Under the pieces are notes generated by a model, which was not told where the DNA came from, ran no database searches, and saw nothing but the letters and a program-made list of their open reading frames with translations. Position numbers and translations under genes: made by a program. Of a DNA stretch of 64,000 nt, positions 40,925 to 50,228 are shown in pieces. Origin of the DNA: Histomonas meleagridis (Eukaryota; Parabasalia; Tritrichomonadida; Dientamoebidae); contig WSYJ01000130.1 in assembly GCA_020186115.1 (NCBI GenBank), positions 277,802 to 341,801 of the forward strand. The letters are read 5' to 3'. Numbering within the stretch: the first letter of the stretch is position 1; every line of letters starts with the position of its first letter.

Positions 40925-41833
40925 TCAATAATCGAAGTACAATTCCGGGTATGAGCACAATGCTACAGCTGCATCTTCACCCATTCTGGCGAAAAACCGA
41001 ACATATTCTGTCCGATCTAACGAACTATCTTGAGATGTAACGAGGTCCATTGCGTTATATCTGCATGTTCCCGCATCATATACTCGATATAAATATTCGA
41101 TAAGTTCATCAGGACTGACACCAATCGATTTATCTCCTTTGAGATATGCATCAGTCAGCCAAAGTATAGATGGAATGTGATTAATACTTGCAGCAAGGTT
41201 TTTGAGAGTTTGCCATTCATTCTTATTATCAAGAAGGATTCCGCGGATGGCTTTTGCAAAGGCTAAACCGCCTCTCTTCTTTCGCATCCATGATGTAGAA
41301 TATAGAACTGCAATCTGACGTAAATATTTGATTGCCTCAATATAATTGGGCGGAGTTTGGCTGAGATATTCATCAGCCATTATCTTCTTACAGATAACTG
41401 AGCCTAAGGAAGCAGCTTTTTCGATATGAGTAAGTCGATCTTCTTCGGGGGTTTCTGGATGAAATGATAATATTTCTTGGCAAACCCAAGAATCTTTGCA
41501 TTCATCAGCTTGAAGAACTTCATATGATTTACTGATATTTTGTTCGTTTCCTTCAATTCCAAATAAGAGTATTAAAGAATATGCGGCAATAGCTGGTGGA
41601 AGTTTTTCATCCAAATATGGTTGAATTGCCTCGATAAGTGGATCTTCAAGCGATCCATTCTTATATGATGAATATATTTTGTTCAACTTTTCGTATTTTT
41701 CTGTATCATTGCGAGGAACAGCACAACCCCATCCTCGACAAAGAAACCTCATAATTGGTTCTGCTGGTTGAGGAGAAGCAAAACAAAATGGTGGCAAAAG
41801 CTTGCGAATTGCAAGAATTATGATAGGAAACAT
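40925..41833 (-). CDS. Sel1-like repeat protein with N-terminal signal/anchor
   Basis: The 302-residue product begins with a hydrophobic stretch (MFPIIILAIRKLLPPFCFASPQ) that could be a signal peptide, though it contains Arg-Lys. The rest is helical with Sel1/TPR-like units (PPAIAAYSLILLFGIEGNEQNISKSYEVL, HIEKAASLGSVICKKIMADEYL, NYIEAIKYLRQIAVL, SILWLTDAYLKGDKSIGVSPDE). Sel1-repeat proteins such as Hrd3/Sel1L scaffold ER-associated degradation complexes. That role is only a possibility, because no other domain is seen and there is no C-terminal membrane anchor. Confidence 0.6.
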   Translation of the reverse strand: MFPIIILAIRKLLPPFCFASPQPAEPIMRFLCRGWGCAVPRNDTEKYEKLNKIYSSYKNGSLEDPLIEAIQPYLDEKLPPAIAAYSLILLFGIEGNEQNISKSYEVLQADECKDSWVCQEILSFHPETPEEDRLTHIEKAASLGSVICKKIMADEYLSQTPPNYIEAIKYLRQIAVLYSTSWMRKKRGGLAFAKAIRGILLDNKNEWQTLKNLAASINHIPSILWLTDAYLKGDKSIGVSPDELIEYLYRVYDAGTCRYNAMDLVTSQDSSLDRTEYVRFFARMGEDAAVALCSYPELYFDY

Positions 41834-41989
41834 TTTTTGGCCAAAATTGAAAGAAATTGAATTAAATGTAAAATATTCAATATTGTTTTTTGTTAGAAAT
41901 TTGATCGTATTAAACGATCAGAAAGTGACATTTTAAGGTTTACAATTACAATTTGCCGTATCTCATATGAGATTAATCAAACTGGTTCT

Positions 41990-42300
41990 TTTATAGCATT
42001 AAATAAAGCATATAAATATTTTTATCACTGGTATCAATTCCTTTTTGTTCAAGAAGTAATTTAACGATTTCTGTATGACCATTTTCAGATGCTTTCATAA
42101 GTGCTGTGATAAATAATTTAAATAATTTTCAAATATTATTTTGAAATCCAAAACCATTAAAATAAATATTAAATAAAACAAATAAATATCTTTGGCATTA
42201 ATATAAATCCCTTTTTGTTCAAGATGTAATTGAACTATTTCGATATTACCATTTTCAGATGCTTTCAGTAACATCAATTGGAACCGTTGCCTTTTCAAAC
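41990..42300 (-). pseudogene. Ankyrin modules, 170-bp spacing (relic)
   Basis: Two ankyrin units read leftward (KASENGNIEIVQLHLEQKGIYINAKD, and a second with KASENGHTEIVKLLLEQKG). They have the same AT-rich linker as the array at 19 kb. Equivalent positions (42097 and 42267) are exactly 170 bases apart. The frame crosses the linker only by chance. No gene start is present. Confidence 0.75.
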
Positions 42301-43052
42301 TGTAAAAATCTTATGTTTCAAATGAAAAATTAACTTATTCTAATAACGAAAATGATGGAATTTTCTTCAATTGTATACTTTCCACCATGAAATTCAAATG
42401 AAACATTTGATTTTATAACTTTGATAAAATCATTTGAATCATCTTCGTTTTAATTCCACTTATATTAATTTTTATTGGTTCTAGTGCATTTAGCTCTTGC
42501 ACTTCATCAAATGTAATGATTCCTAACGAAGTTCCATTTATTTTAGTGCATTTGGTTGTTATACTTTATTATTAAATTTTACAATTCCTGCTCAAGATAG
42601 TAATATTATAATTTCTACTTTTCCTTTTTGTTCACAATTATAACCAACTATAATTGGAAGAAGTGTTAAATCAATTTATTATTGTGCATTCGAATTTTGT
42701 AATAATCTTCAATGTATTTAATTTTTAGATGAAAATGAACCAATTATTATAATCAGTTTTTTTGAATCAAAAATTTTTTGAGCTTTAATATCAAAATTTT
42801 ATGACAACAGAATTTGTAAGGAAAGTTCTTGCTAACAATATATTTTATCTTAAGCAAAGGAATACTGAACACGAGTTTGAAGAACATTGCAATTTGCATG
42901 ACAAAGCACCTCCAGTGATTAGCAATGTAACAATAGATCTAATTAATTATTTAGCAATAATCGAAGTATGATGTTGGAACGTTATACACATTTAACGTTG
43001 TATCATATAATAGTGAAGGCAAAGAAAGTGATAATTCAGAAGCTGTTGTTAA
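42301..43052. other. Mixed relics, poorly resolved
   Basis: The minus strand of 42340-42560 can be read as NGTSLGIITFDEVQELNALEPIKINISGI and VSFEFHGGKYTIEENSIIF, pieces of an unrecognised protein with shifts between them. On the plus strand at about 42970-43056, VGTLYTFNVVSYNSEGKESDNSEAV looks like part of a fibronectin type III-like domain just upstream of the BspA-like frame. All are too broken to name. Confidence 0.4.
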
Positions 43053-44077
43053 TGTACAGGACTTGAAACGATAACTTTAGAAGTAGGCGTACAAAATATT
43101 GGCTCTGATGCATTCAGAGGATGTACAAACCTTGTGAATATTTATATACCAAATTCTGTTACTTCAATTGGAAATCCATTTTTAGAATGTACAAATCTTC
43201 AAATTATTAATGTTTCAGAAGAAAATTTTGAATATTCGAATTATGAAAATGATGGCGTTTTATATAATAAAGAAATTACACAAATTATTAGTTATCCGAA
43301 TGGGAAAATTAAAACATTTACAATTTATAATTCAGTCACTTCTATTATGAATAATGCTTTTGCTTATTGTAATAATTTAGAAACAATTTTTATTGATGAA
43401 AATGTTCATTATAATAATTCTTGTGCATTTCTTAATTGTACATCACTTAAATGTATTCATTTTAATGGAGAAATTTCACCAGAAATTCAAAATGATGCAT
43501 TTATTAATATAAATGCGACAACAGTTATTACATTAGAAACATATCAAAATGAAACATTTGGAAATATGAATATTACTAAGGGAACAACACTTGACGAATG
43601 TTTCCCGCCAACACTCACATTCACACAGAGTAATGCATTCACCAACTCATTCACTGCATCAGTTGCTTATTCAGATTCACTTCCATCGGATGTAACTTTA
43701 ACTTTAACACATTCGTTCACTTTAACTCACTCATTATCTATTACACTTTCGATTACATTTTATAGAAAATATATAAATACAATTTTATTGTTAACATTTG
43801 AATCAACTTATAGTTATATATCGACAAATGTCATTTATTACGATTACACTGTTATATATTATTTGTCTTATTATAGTTATTATTATGACTTTTATACATT
43901 AGTTGTCACTAATGATACACCAAAAGATAATTCGATATCGAATGAATTGTTAATTGGTATTATATGCGGCACTATTGTGATAGTTTTGATAATTGTCGGA
44001 ATTGTTGTATTTATGATTAAATATCAATATAAGAAGCGAAAGCAAAATGAAGAAGAGATGAATATTTCAGAAGAAAA

Positions 44078-45371
44078 TATAGGGTGTTCCACCCCTACCG
44101 TAGTATCTCTTTATATAGAATAGATACAATAATATTTTTTATATAAATAAAAACACTAAATTTAATGGGTTTTGTTTTTTATTTAAAAATAATTTTTGTC
44201 AAGTCTATTATTAACTAATAATCGATTTTTCTTTAATTGAATACAAAAAAATGACGTTTAAAATTTTTACCCCTCCATTATGGAGCTTGATCAAAAATCA
44301 ATCACAATATATCTCGCGATGAAGGGAATGTCAGCAAAAGCGATTCATACTGAAATGGAGATCATATTGGGTGAAGAATGTATTTCATATTCAACAGTAT
44401 GTAAATACCTCAGACAAAGAAGTTTTAATCAAACAATGTCACCTAACATTAGTGAACCGATTACCCCTATTGACGAAAATGTTGATTTAAAAATTTTGGA
44501 AATTTTAGATAAATTTCCATATGCTTCAATAAGACAAATAGCTAAGTTAACAGAGATTCCAAACACTACTGTATATAGGTATCCTACTGAAAAGCTTGGC
44601 TATAAAAATAAACTTTTAAAGTGGGTTCCACATTTACTTACGGAAGATATCAAAAAACAATAAGTCACTAAATCAATTCAACTTTTAAAGACATTAGAGA
44701 TTGCAAGACATAACAGTTATAAATATTTTATAACGAGTGACGAGTCCTGGTTTTATTATGATAATTATTATGTTCGACAATGGATACCACGAGGAACAAT
44801 AAGCAAAAGGACTATTACGCAAAAAAAAGTAATGTTGACGGTTTTTTATAATCCACACGGATTTGAAGTTATTGGCTTACTTTCAAAAAGAGAAACATTT
44901 AATTCACAATATTATGTAAAATATATTTTATCAAAACTATCCAAAAAGAATGGTACAAATCCTAAAAATGACACAAGAAACATTACTGTACATGCCGACA
45001 ATGCAAAACCGCATAGGTCGAGATTCACAACTTTATATATGGACTCCAACAAGCTCAAAAGGGCACCTCATCCCCCCTACTCCGCAGATATAGCTCCTTC
45101 AGAAGACTTTTTCCTATTTGGGTATGTAAAAGGAAAATTGGAAGGATTTCAATATGAGAGTAGAGAAGAGGTTGAAGAAAAAGTGACTTCGATATTATTA
45201 AATATACCGAAAGAAACTTTGCAAAGCGTTTTTGACGAATGGGAAAAAAGACTTAAAAAAGTTATCGAAACAAATAGAGAGTATATTTAATAAACATTTC
45301 ATTTTTATTAATAAATTTAAAAAAACTTAAAAAATGAGTGAGATACTACAGTTGGGGTGGAACACCCTATA
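44078..45371 (+). mobile_element. Tc1/mariner-family transposon (Tvmar-like), about 1.29 kb
   Basis: The element spans 44080-45369 and is flanked by TA duplications at 44078-44079 and 45370-45371. Its 30-base terminal inverted repeats begin TAGGGTGTTCCACCCC and end GTAGTATCTC, agreeing at 28 of 30 positions (44080-44109 against 45340-45369). Size, TIR length and TA target are those of mariner elements, which are abundant in Trichomonas. It carries one transposase frame in the same orientation as the host gene. Confidence 0.95.
44280..45290 (+). pseudogene. Mariner transposase with one in-frame stop
   Basis: The transposase reads from ATG 44280 through helix-turn-helix regions (SIRQIAKLTEIPNTTVYRYPTEKLG) to a TAA at 44661-44663 and continues in the same frame to 45290. 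After the stop come the DDD/E catalytic parts: SDESWFYYDN, VHADNAKPHRSR and YSADIAPSEDFFLFGYVKG. The full length, about 336 codons, is normal for mariner. Nothing else is broken, so a single nucleotide change inactivated this copy. No frameshift is needed. Confidence 0.9.
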
Positions 45372-45639
45372 GAAATAAAATTAATGAAATCGATAATACA
45401 TTTTCAGTTGGGATTAATAATTCAAATATTGAAGAATATCCATTTGCAGACGATTTCAAAGAAGAAAAATTTATAAGTCAGATATAAATAAACTTATTTT
45501 AAGAACAGATAATTTTTTTATTAAATATAAACATTTTCGTTATTTGGCAAATTTTATGTTTCCTTCCATTAAATTTTATATGTTTATTATAGATATGCAA
45601 TAGAAACATTAAATTTTCATGTCAAATTATTTTATTCAA

Positions 45640-46180
45640 AATCTTTAGCATATGGATACTTTTCAAAATGAGATAAATTAATAACATTTTCTGTGTTGAT
45701 TTTGTTATTGATTGCATTTGCATTTTCTAGATAACTTATAAAACGATTTCGTTTAATACGTCATGACGTATTAAAAAGATAATAAAATGTGAAATAATTA
45801 AAATAATTTTAATAAACATTACAATTACAATAATGAGAATTTCTTGCGTTTCCTTATTTTTATTTTCCTATTCTTTATCTGCATTCTGAAAAATTGTATG
45901 AAAAGCAGAATAATATGTAACATATGATGAATATTCAAGAATGATATAATAAACAAATTTCGATTCAATATAAGAATAAAATGATTTAAACATCAAAAAG
46001 TAATATTTGAGAAAATATTTTCGGATATAACTGTTTGTGTAAATGCTTGTGTTAAAATTAAAGTTTGAACATATGTTACACCAAATTGTAATGATTCAGT
46101 AAATGCATTTGATTTACTGAATTCATGTCTTGACAAGACATATTGAGAACACACTCTTCAACTGTTGAACCTTTTGATGC
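45640..46180 (-). pseudogene. BspA-like C-terminal relic
   Basis: Minus-strand translation in shifting frames gives EFSKSNAFTESLQFGVTYVQTLILTQAFTQ (stalk), SYIESKFVYYIILEYSSYVTYYSAF (the Tyr-rich segment before the membrane in this family), a decayed Ile-rich membrane stretch, and a tail ending HFEKYPYAKDFE. The order matches the C-terminal third of the BspA-like genes at 2.3 and 43 kb. It points opposite to the mariner-split copy next to it. Confidence 0.7.
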
Positions 46181-46239
46181 TCCAGAAATTATTTACTTTT
46201 ATTTAATAATTATTCTAATATTTTAGTATTTTATAATCT

Positions 46240-46480
46240 AATTTGGAAATTATTTAAATAATGGTTGCATAGAAATTGTAAAACAATTGTTCTTGAACAA
46301 AAAGGAGTTGATCTTAATGTTAAAAATATTTGTTTGTTATATTTAGAATTAATTATAATTTTATATCACAAAATAATATTTGGAAATTATGAAAATTATT
46401 TAATACAGCACTTATAGCTGCACGTAAAAATGATCTTATAGAAGTAGTTAAATTACTTCTTGAACAAAAAGGAATTTATG
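46240..46480 (+). pseudogene. Ankyrin-module relic
   Basis: Plus-strand bases encode GCIEIVKQLFLEQKGVDLNVKNI, then the familiar AT-rich linker (AATAATATTTGGAAATTAT), then TALIAARKNDLIEVVKLLLEQKGI. This is the same module as in the 19-kb array, here on the opposite strand and not linked to a DUF3447 gene. Confidence 0.7.
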
Positions 46481-46582
46481 TTAAGATGTTTATTTATATT
46501 ACAATATATTCGTTAAACATATTTATAGTTTAATTCGCAAGGCAATAAGAAAGTCATTTATGTGAATTTATTTTTAAGAAAA

Positions 46583-47119
46583 TTAATTTTCCATGTTAAT
46601 ATTCATATAATTAATGTGTTGTGAAATTGCTTCCCAATGCTCTTCGAACCATTTAATTAGAATGGTCTTTCTTCTTTTTGCATCTCTATCTAATGTGATT
46701 TTAAGTTTTTGACTTAGCTGATTTGCAATTTCAAGCAAAAAATTATGATTAATATTACTTCCATATATGTCTTTTAGTTGTTTCCAAACAAGGCTATTTT
46801 GAGGTTCCCAATTTTCAATTCTTTTTGCTATGCGAATTTTTTCTTGTGAAATCCAAGGCCCATGGTTCTTTGGCAAGCTTATTGATTCTTCACTGGAAAT
46901 CAATGCGTTTTCATTTGGCATTGATATTATAGAAATAGGATTTCTAAAAGAATCTACTATGAATTGTAATTGAGAAAAAGCAAAATCTGAATTTTCTGGA
47001 TTTTTTAAAATAGATTGTTGTATTTTATCGAGTAAATTTGAAACTTCTTCTTGAATAATTTGTTGTCTCGGAATCATATCACCATTTTTCAGCGGGTTGA
47101 AGGGCACCCCAAATAACAT
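46583..47119 (-). CDS. Hypothetical helical protein
   Basis: I do not recognise this 178-residue protein. Its N-terminal half contains helices (QQIIQEEVSNLLDKIQQSI, FSQLQFIVDSFRNP). Its C-terminal half has a Trp-rich basic helical domain (GPWISQEKIRIAKRIENWEPQNSLVWKQLKDIYG...DRDAKRRKTILIKWFEEHW). The regularly placed tryptophans and basic end resemble Myb-like or other helical DNA-binding folds, but no family is claimed. It shares a 63-base divergent promoter holding a perfect palindrome with the gene at 47183. Confidence 0.6.
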   Translation of the reverse strand: MLFGVPFNPLKNGDMIPRQQIIQEEVSNLLDKIQQSILKNPENSDFAFSQLQFIVDSFRNPISIISMPNENALISSEESISLPKNHGPWISQEKIRIAKRIENWEPQNSLVWKQLKDIYGSNINHNFLLEIANQLSQKLKITLDRDAKRRKTILIKWFEEHWEAISQHINYMNINMEN

Positions 47120-47182
47120 GCATGTCTTCGCGAAGACAGAAATTTTGAATACTTTATATAAACCAAGCTGAAGAGGAAATCA
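47120..47182. promoter_or_regulatory. 63-bp divergent promoter with a 16-bp palindrome
   Basis: TGTCTTCGCGAAGACA (47123-47138) is a perfect 16-base palindrome centred on TTCGCGAA, three bases from the leftward ATG at 47119 and 44 from the rightward ATG at 47183. Such a site could bind a dimeric regulator or overlap the leftward gene's initiator. The remainder is AT-rich with a TATATAA stretch. Confidence 0.55.
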
Positions 47183-47872
47183 ATGCAACATATTACCTAC
47201 AGACCAAAAATATGGTATATTATTGGTTCTGTTTTCCCTGTTGTTTCTGTCGCTGTTTGTTGGGCTATATTCTATGGTACAGGACATTTTAAAAATGGGT
47301 GGTTTGATGAAGGAGGTCAAAAAATAACTTTTTCTCAAAAGGTTCTTGATATATCTGTGACTGTTATACCTTACCCTGAAAACAAAATATTTGCTGTAGC
47401 AATGTGTATTGAGGCGGTCATAATCACTTTTCTTTATCTTATGAGAAACAAAATCATCGTCAGTTATTCAGAGAAGCATCACCTCAATAACATTGTTTAT
47501 AAGATTATACGGTTTCTTATGTACTTAGCAAATATAGCTGTTCCACTTGGATTGGTTTTTCTTTCAACCATTACCTTGCAAAACCAAAAGTTTCTTCACT
47601 TATGCGGTGCGTTTGTGTTTTTTGGCGGCAGTTGTATATACTATTTAATTACAGATTTTTACCTTAAGAAAATGAATTATGGGAAAACATTCATTGCATC
47701 GATTGTAGTTCTCGCTGCTCTCATTTTTCTTTGTATATTCTCCATGATTGATGACGAATCCATTGATAAGTATTCATCTTTGTTCCAATACTTTCTTGCG
47801 CTATCAATTTTTGCCAAGATTTTCTGTATGCAATTTGATGTGCCTCAGCACTTCTTCACAGTTTCTTTGTGA
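47183..47872 (+). CDS. Frag1/DRAM/Sfk1-family membrane protein
   Basis: This 229-residue protein has six hydrophobic segments: about 9-30 (WYIIGSVFPVVSVAVCWAIFYGTG), 70-90 (IFAVAMCIEAVIITFLYLM), 110-133, 140-160, 170-188 and 200-218. A short N-terminal soluble loop has FDEGGQKITFSQKVLDISVTVIPYPENKIF. A first extracytosolic loop followed by P-E-x-x-[IV]-F and repeated polar residues within helices is typical of the Frag1/DRAM/Sfk1 family. Its members include PGAP2 (GPI-anchor remodelling), DRAM (lysosomal) and Sfk1 (plasma-membrane lipid homeostasis). Which branch this is cannot be told. Confidence 0.7.
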   Translation: MQHITYRPKIWYIIGSVFPVVSVAVCWAIFYGTGHFKNGWFDEGGQKITFSQKVLDISVTVIPYPENKIFAVAMCIEAVIITFLYLMRNKIIVSYSEKHHLNNIVYKIIRFLMYLANIAVPLGLVFLSTITLQNQKFLHLCGAFVFFGGSCIYYLITDFYLKKMNYGKTFIASIVVLAALIFLCIFSMIDDESIDKYSSLFQYFLALSIFAKIFCMQFDVPQHFFTVSL

Positions 47873-48174
47873 ATAAACACATTGTTTTTCTAAAAACTAT
47901 GTTAAATTGAGATATGGTGAAAAAAAAATTTACTCATGTTTCCTTCATGATATGTCTATAGGATTAACTTTAAGTTCGTTGATGCGTTTTCTTGGTTCTA
48001 TAAAATAAGTGTTTGATTTCTTGGAAAATAATCAAATTTAAAATTTCATTAAATATTAACCAAAAATTATATTACAAGGATTCAGAGCTGATAACATTGT
48101 ACATCGGTAATAAGTTAAAAGAAATCAAAATTGGTAAATTAAATTCAAGTTTTTACTGAAAGAGAAACGAGAAG
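47873..48174. other. Intergenic between convergent genes, no gene seen
   Basis: About 300 AT-rich bases between stop codons of converging genes. Nothing recognised. Confidence 0.4.
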
Positions 48175-48750
48175 CTATGCTTCAGTTTGTATCGACATTG
48201 ACGTGTGTATTATGTCGTAAAATTTGTGCCGAAGCTTCGCTGGACATGGGTAATGTTGAAATGTTTCAGTAGCAATGACTGCTTCTTGAGGAAAAGGTTG
48301 AGAAATTTTAGGAGCTGGTTGGAGGTCTTTCATGTCACCAAATCTGATTGACCACTTTTTGCTTTCAAAATATGATTTAAATGGAATTAAATGGTCGATT
48401 TCCTTGCTAACTTCTGTAGATAAAGCTTTCGAAGTAAACCCAAGCAGTTGGAGTGATCTATTTATTGATGATTTACATTTACCTAAAAGTATTTTTAATT
48501 GTTGAATATTGATTGCGAGGGCATTTGTTAAAAACAATACACCAGAAACAACAGACCTTTTCCAAACATCTATGTCGTCTTTATATATAAAATCGTGAAT
48601 TATTTTTAATCTTGATGAAAAAACATCAATTCTTCCTCTTTTAGTTTTTGACACATCAAAACGAAGTTTTGAATAAATTTGGATATAGCTGCTTTTATCA
48701 GGGTCTGAGAGTATTTCCCAGAATTTTGGTTCTGCTTGCAGAGGAAACAT
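48175..48750 (-). CDS. Initiator-binding-domain (IBP39-like, IBD) protein
   Basis: In Trichomonas the 39-kDa initiator-binding protein recognises the TCA(+1)YTW initiator through an N-terminal winged-helix-like IBD domain. This 191-residue protein carries what I read as that domain at about 8-115: KFWEILSDPDKSSYIQIYSKL, RGRIDVFSSRLKIIHDFI, DDIDVWKRSVVSGVLFL, and the hallmark INIQQLKILLGKCKSSINRSLQLLGF, which resembles the recognition helix. The C-terminal RNA polymerase II tail-binding part of IBP39 is not present at full length; only a shorter Pro-rich tail follows. It is therefore probably one of the paralogous IBD transcription factors. A GGCGGTTATTC motif lies about 90 bases upstream. Confidence 0.78.
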   Translation of the reverse strand: MFPLQAEPKFWEILSDPDKSSYIQIYSKLRFDVSKTKRGRIDVFSSRLKIIHDFIYKDDIDVWKRSVVSGVLFLTNALAINIQQLKILLGKCKSSINRSLQLLGFTSKALSTEVSKEIDHLIPFKSYFESKKWSIRFGDMKDLQPAPKISQPFPQEAVIATETFQHYPCPAKLRHKFYDIIHTSMSIQTEA

Positions 48751-49105
48751 TTTTCTTCACAGATTTAAAACGTTTGAGAAAATCCCTACGATAGAAAAAT
48801 TCTATATAAGAAAATTTCGACCAAATTCCAGAAGAATAACCGCCAGACCAAGTTAAATTGGACCTTTTATGAAACCTCAATGAAAATTTCCATTCAAAAT
48901 TTTGATAATTCAGTTTGGCTTTTTGACAATGTAAATGTTATTCTTGTCAATTGAAATCTTTCTTCATTCAATTTTCAATGCCAGATCTCCCTTTAAAGTT
49001 CAGTTTCTTTTCCACCAAATCAATAAAAAACATTATTGTCAATTCATTTAAATAATCACTTCCAATGAAATTCCAAATTTTTTAATCTTTGTTGAGCATC
49101 AATAA
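48751..49105. other. Intergenic, upstream of the IBD gene
   Basis: About 355 bases. The first hundred hold the IBD-gene promoter (GGCGGTT near 48840). The rest is AT-rich with no frame or RNA gene. Confidence 0.45.
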
Positions 49106-50089
49106 TCATTGGTCATAAACTTCAGGATTTGCACAATAAAGTACTTTCTTTCCGTTCAATGCATCAACAATAGCATTAGCCGATATTTCAGACATCTTTT
49201 GTCTTGTTTCTATTGTTGCACTTGCGATATGTGATGACACGATACAATTTTCAAGTTTCATCAATTCGCTTGTCACTGGTAATGGTTCTGGATCTGTTAC
49301 GTCGAGTGCTGCTGCAGCGATTGTTCCATTCTTAAGTGCATCAATTAGATCTTGTGTTACAACACAAGGGCCTCTTGCAATGTTTACTAAAATCGCGGTT
49401 TTCTTCATCTTTCGTAACTGTTCAGCCCCAATTAATCCCTGCGTTGTCGGATTAAGTGTGCATGCAAGAACGACAAAATCAGATTGTGAAAGAAGATCGT
49501 CAAGCGTACAATATAAAGCGCCAGTAGCATCGAGTTCTGGTTTTCTATGTGGACCATTGTATAAAATACGCATTGAAAAACCACTTCCACGTTTTGCAAT
49601 GCATTGACCAATTCGACCGGCGCCAATAATACCAAGTGTTTTTCCAAAGACGTCAAAGCCATTGAAAAGCTTTGGGTCATTGTGCAGCCATTTGCCTTCT
49701 GAGACATAACGTGTAGATGGAATAAGTTGGCGAGCTGCTGCAAGCATTAAACACCAAGCAAAATCAGCACAGCTATCACTAAGAACATATGGTGTGTAAG
49801 ATACAGGCTTATGATGCTTAGTGGCTGATTCAAGATCAATGTTATTTATGCCAACTGAAACTTGAGATATTACTTTAAGATTTGGATGGTTGATGACTTC
49901 TTCATCAACAGTATCAAATCCTATTGTTAGAAGAGCATCACATTCTGAAGCTTTTTGTACAAGTAAATCATGTGGACATGTTCTATTTTCTCCCCAAACC
50001 TCAACATTTTTGTAGTGCTTCTTGAGTATTTCTATTCCGTTCATTGGAATCATTCTTGTTACAAAGATCTTCATTTTGTCATCCTGCAT
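49106..50089 (-). CDS. D-isomer-specific 2-hydroxyacid dehydrogenase (glyoxylate/hydroxypyruvate reductase-like)
   Basis: This is an NAD(P)-dependent oxidoreductase that interconverts 2-oxoacids and D-2-hydroxyacids. The 327-residue protein (numbered from MQDDK) has the catalytic-domain start KIFVTRMIPMNGIEILKK, SVGINNIDL, and the Rossmann motif GIIGAGRIGQ (153-162). The catalytic trio is Arg239 (VNIARGP), Glu268 (DPEPLP) and His287 (SSHIASAT). The His motif reads SSHIAS rather than the usual TPHIGS. A GRHPR/GyaR-type activity is likeliest. The open frame extends to ATG 50170, but that part covers the Myb-like promoter element, so MQDDK at 50089 or MKIF at 50074 is the real start. Confidence 0.9.
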   Translation of the reverse strand: MQDDKMKIFVTRMIPMNGIEILKKHYKNVEVWGENRTCPHDLLVQKASECDALLTIGFDTVDEEVINHPNLKVISQVSVGINNIDLESATKHHKPVSYTPYVLSDSCADFAWCLMLAAARQLIPSTRYVSEGKWLHNDPKLFNGFDVFGKTLGIIGAGRIGQCIAKRGSGFSMRILYNGPHRKPELDATGALYCTLDDLLSQSDFVVLACTLNPTTQGLIGAEQLRKMKKTAILVNIARGPCVVTQDLIDALKNGTIAAAALDVTDPEPLPVTSELMKLENCIVSSHIASATIETRQKMSEISANAIVDALNGKKVLYCANPEVYDQ

Positions 50090-50135
50090 GATAAATAAAT
50101 AATAAATCGGCAGTTTTGATCGCCTTTTTATTTCA

Positions 50136-50151
50136 CATAACCGTTTGTGAT
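50136..50151 (-). promoter_or_regulatory. Myb-like promoter element of the dehydrogenase gene
   Basis: CATAACCGTTTGTGAT on the plus strand, i.e. AAACGGTTATG toward the gene, sits 47-62 bases before the chosen start. The same 16-mer occurs at 5600-5615. Confidence 0.5.
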
Positions 50152-50228
50152 CACCTTCTTTTGAATTCATTGAAAATTACCTCCGATGTCATCTGTGTTA
50201 CAAATAACAATATTTTCGAAACAAAAAC

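Larger units (their letters stand above)
43053..45487 (+). pseudogene. BspA-like surface protein gene split by a mariner insertion
   Basis: The frame is open from 43053 (GVQNIGSDAFRGCTNLVNIYIPNSVTSIG) but has no ATG, and the upstream repeats are lost by frameshift. It encodes a few BspA-like leucine-rich repeats, a Ser/Thr stalk (LTFTQSNAFTNSF), a membrane helix (LLIGIICGTIVIVLIIVGIVVFMI) and the start of a basic/acidic tail. It is then cut at 44079 by the transposon. The rest of the tail resumes after the element at 45372 (NKINEIDNTFSVG...EEYPFADDFKEEKF) and stops at 45487. Joining the flanks with a single TA puts both parts in one frame, so the insertion is clean and recent relative to that frame. 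Confidence 0.85.

Noticed and set aside
50170-50170. ATG 50170 as start of the dehydrogenase
   Set aside because: The extra 27 codons would encode a basic leader reading through the Myb-like promoter element shared with 5600-5615; family members start near MKIF.
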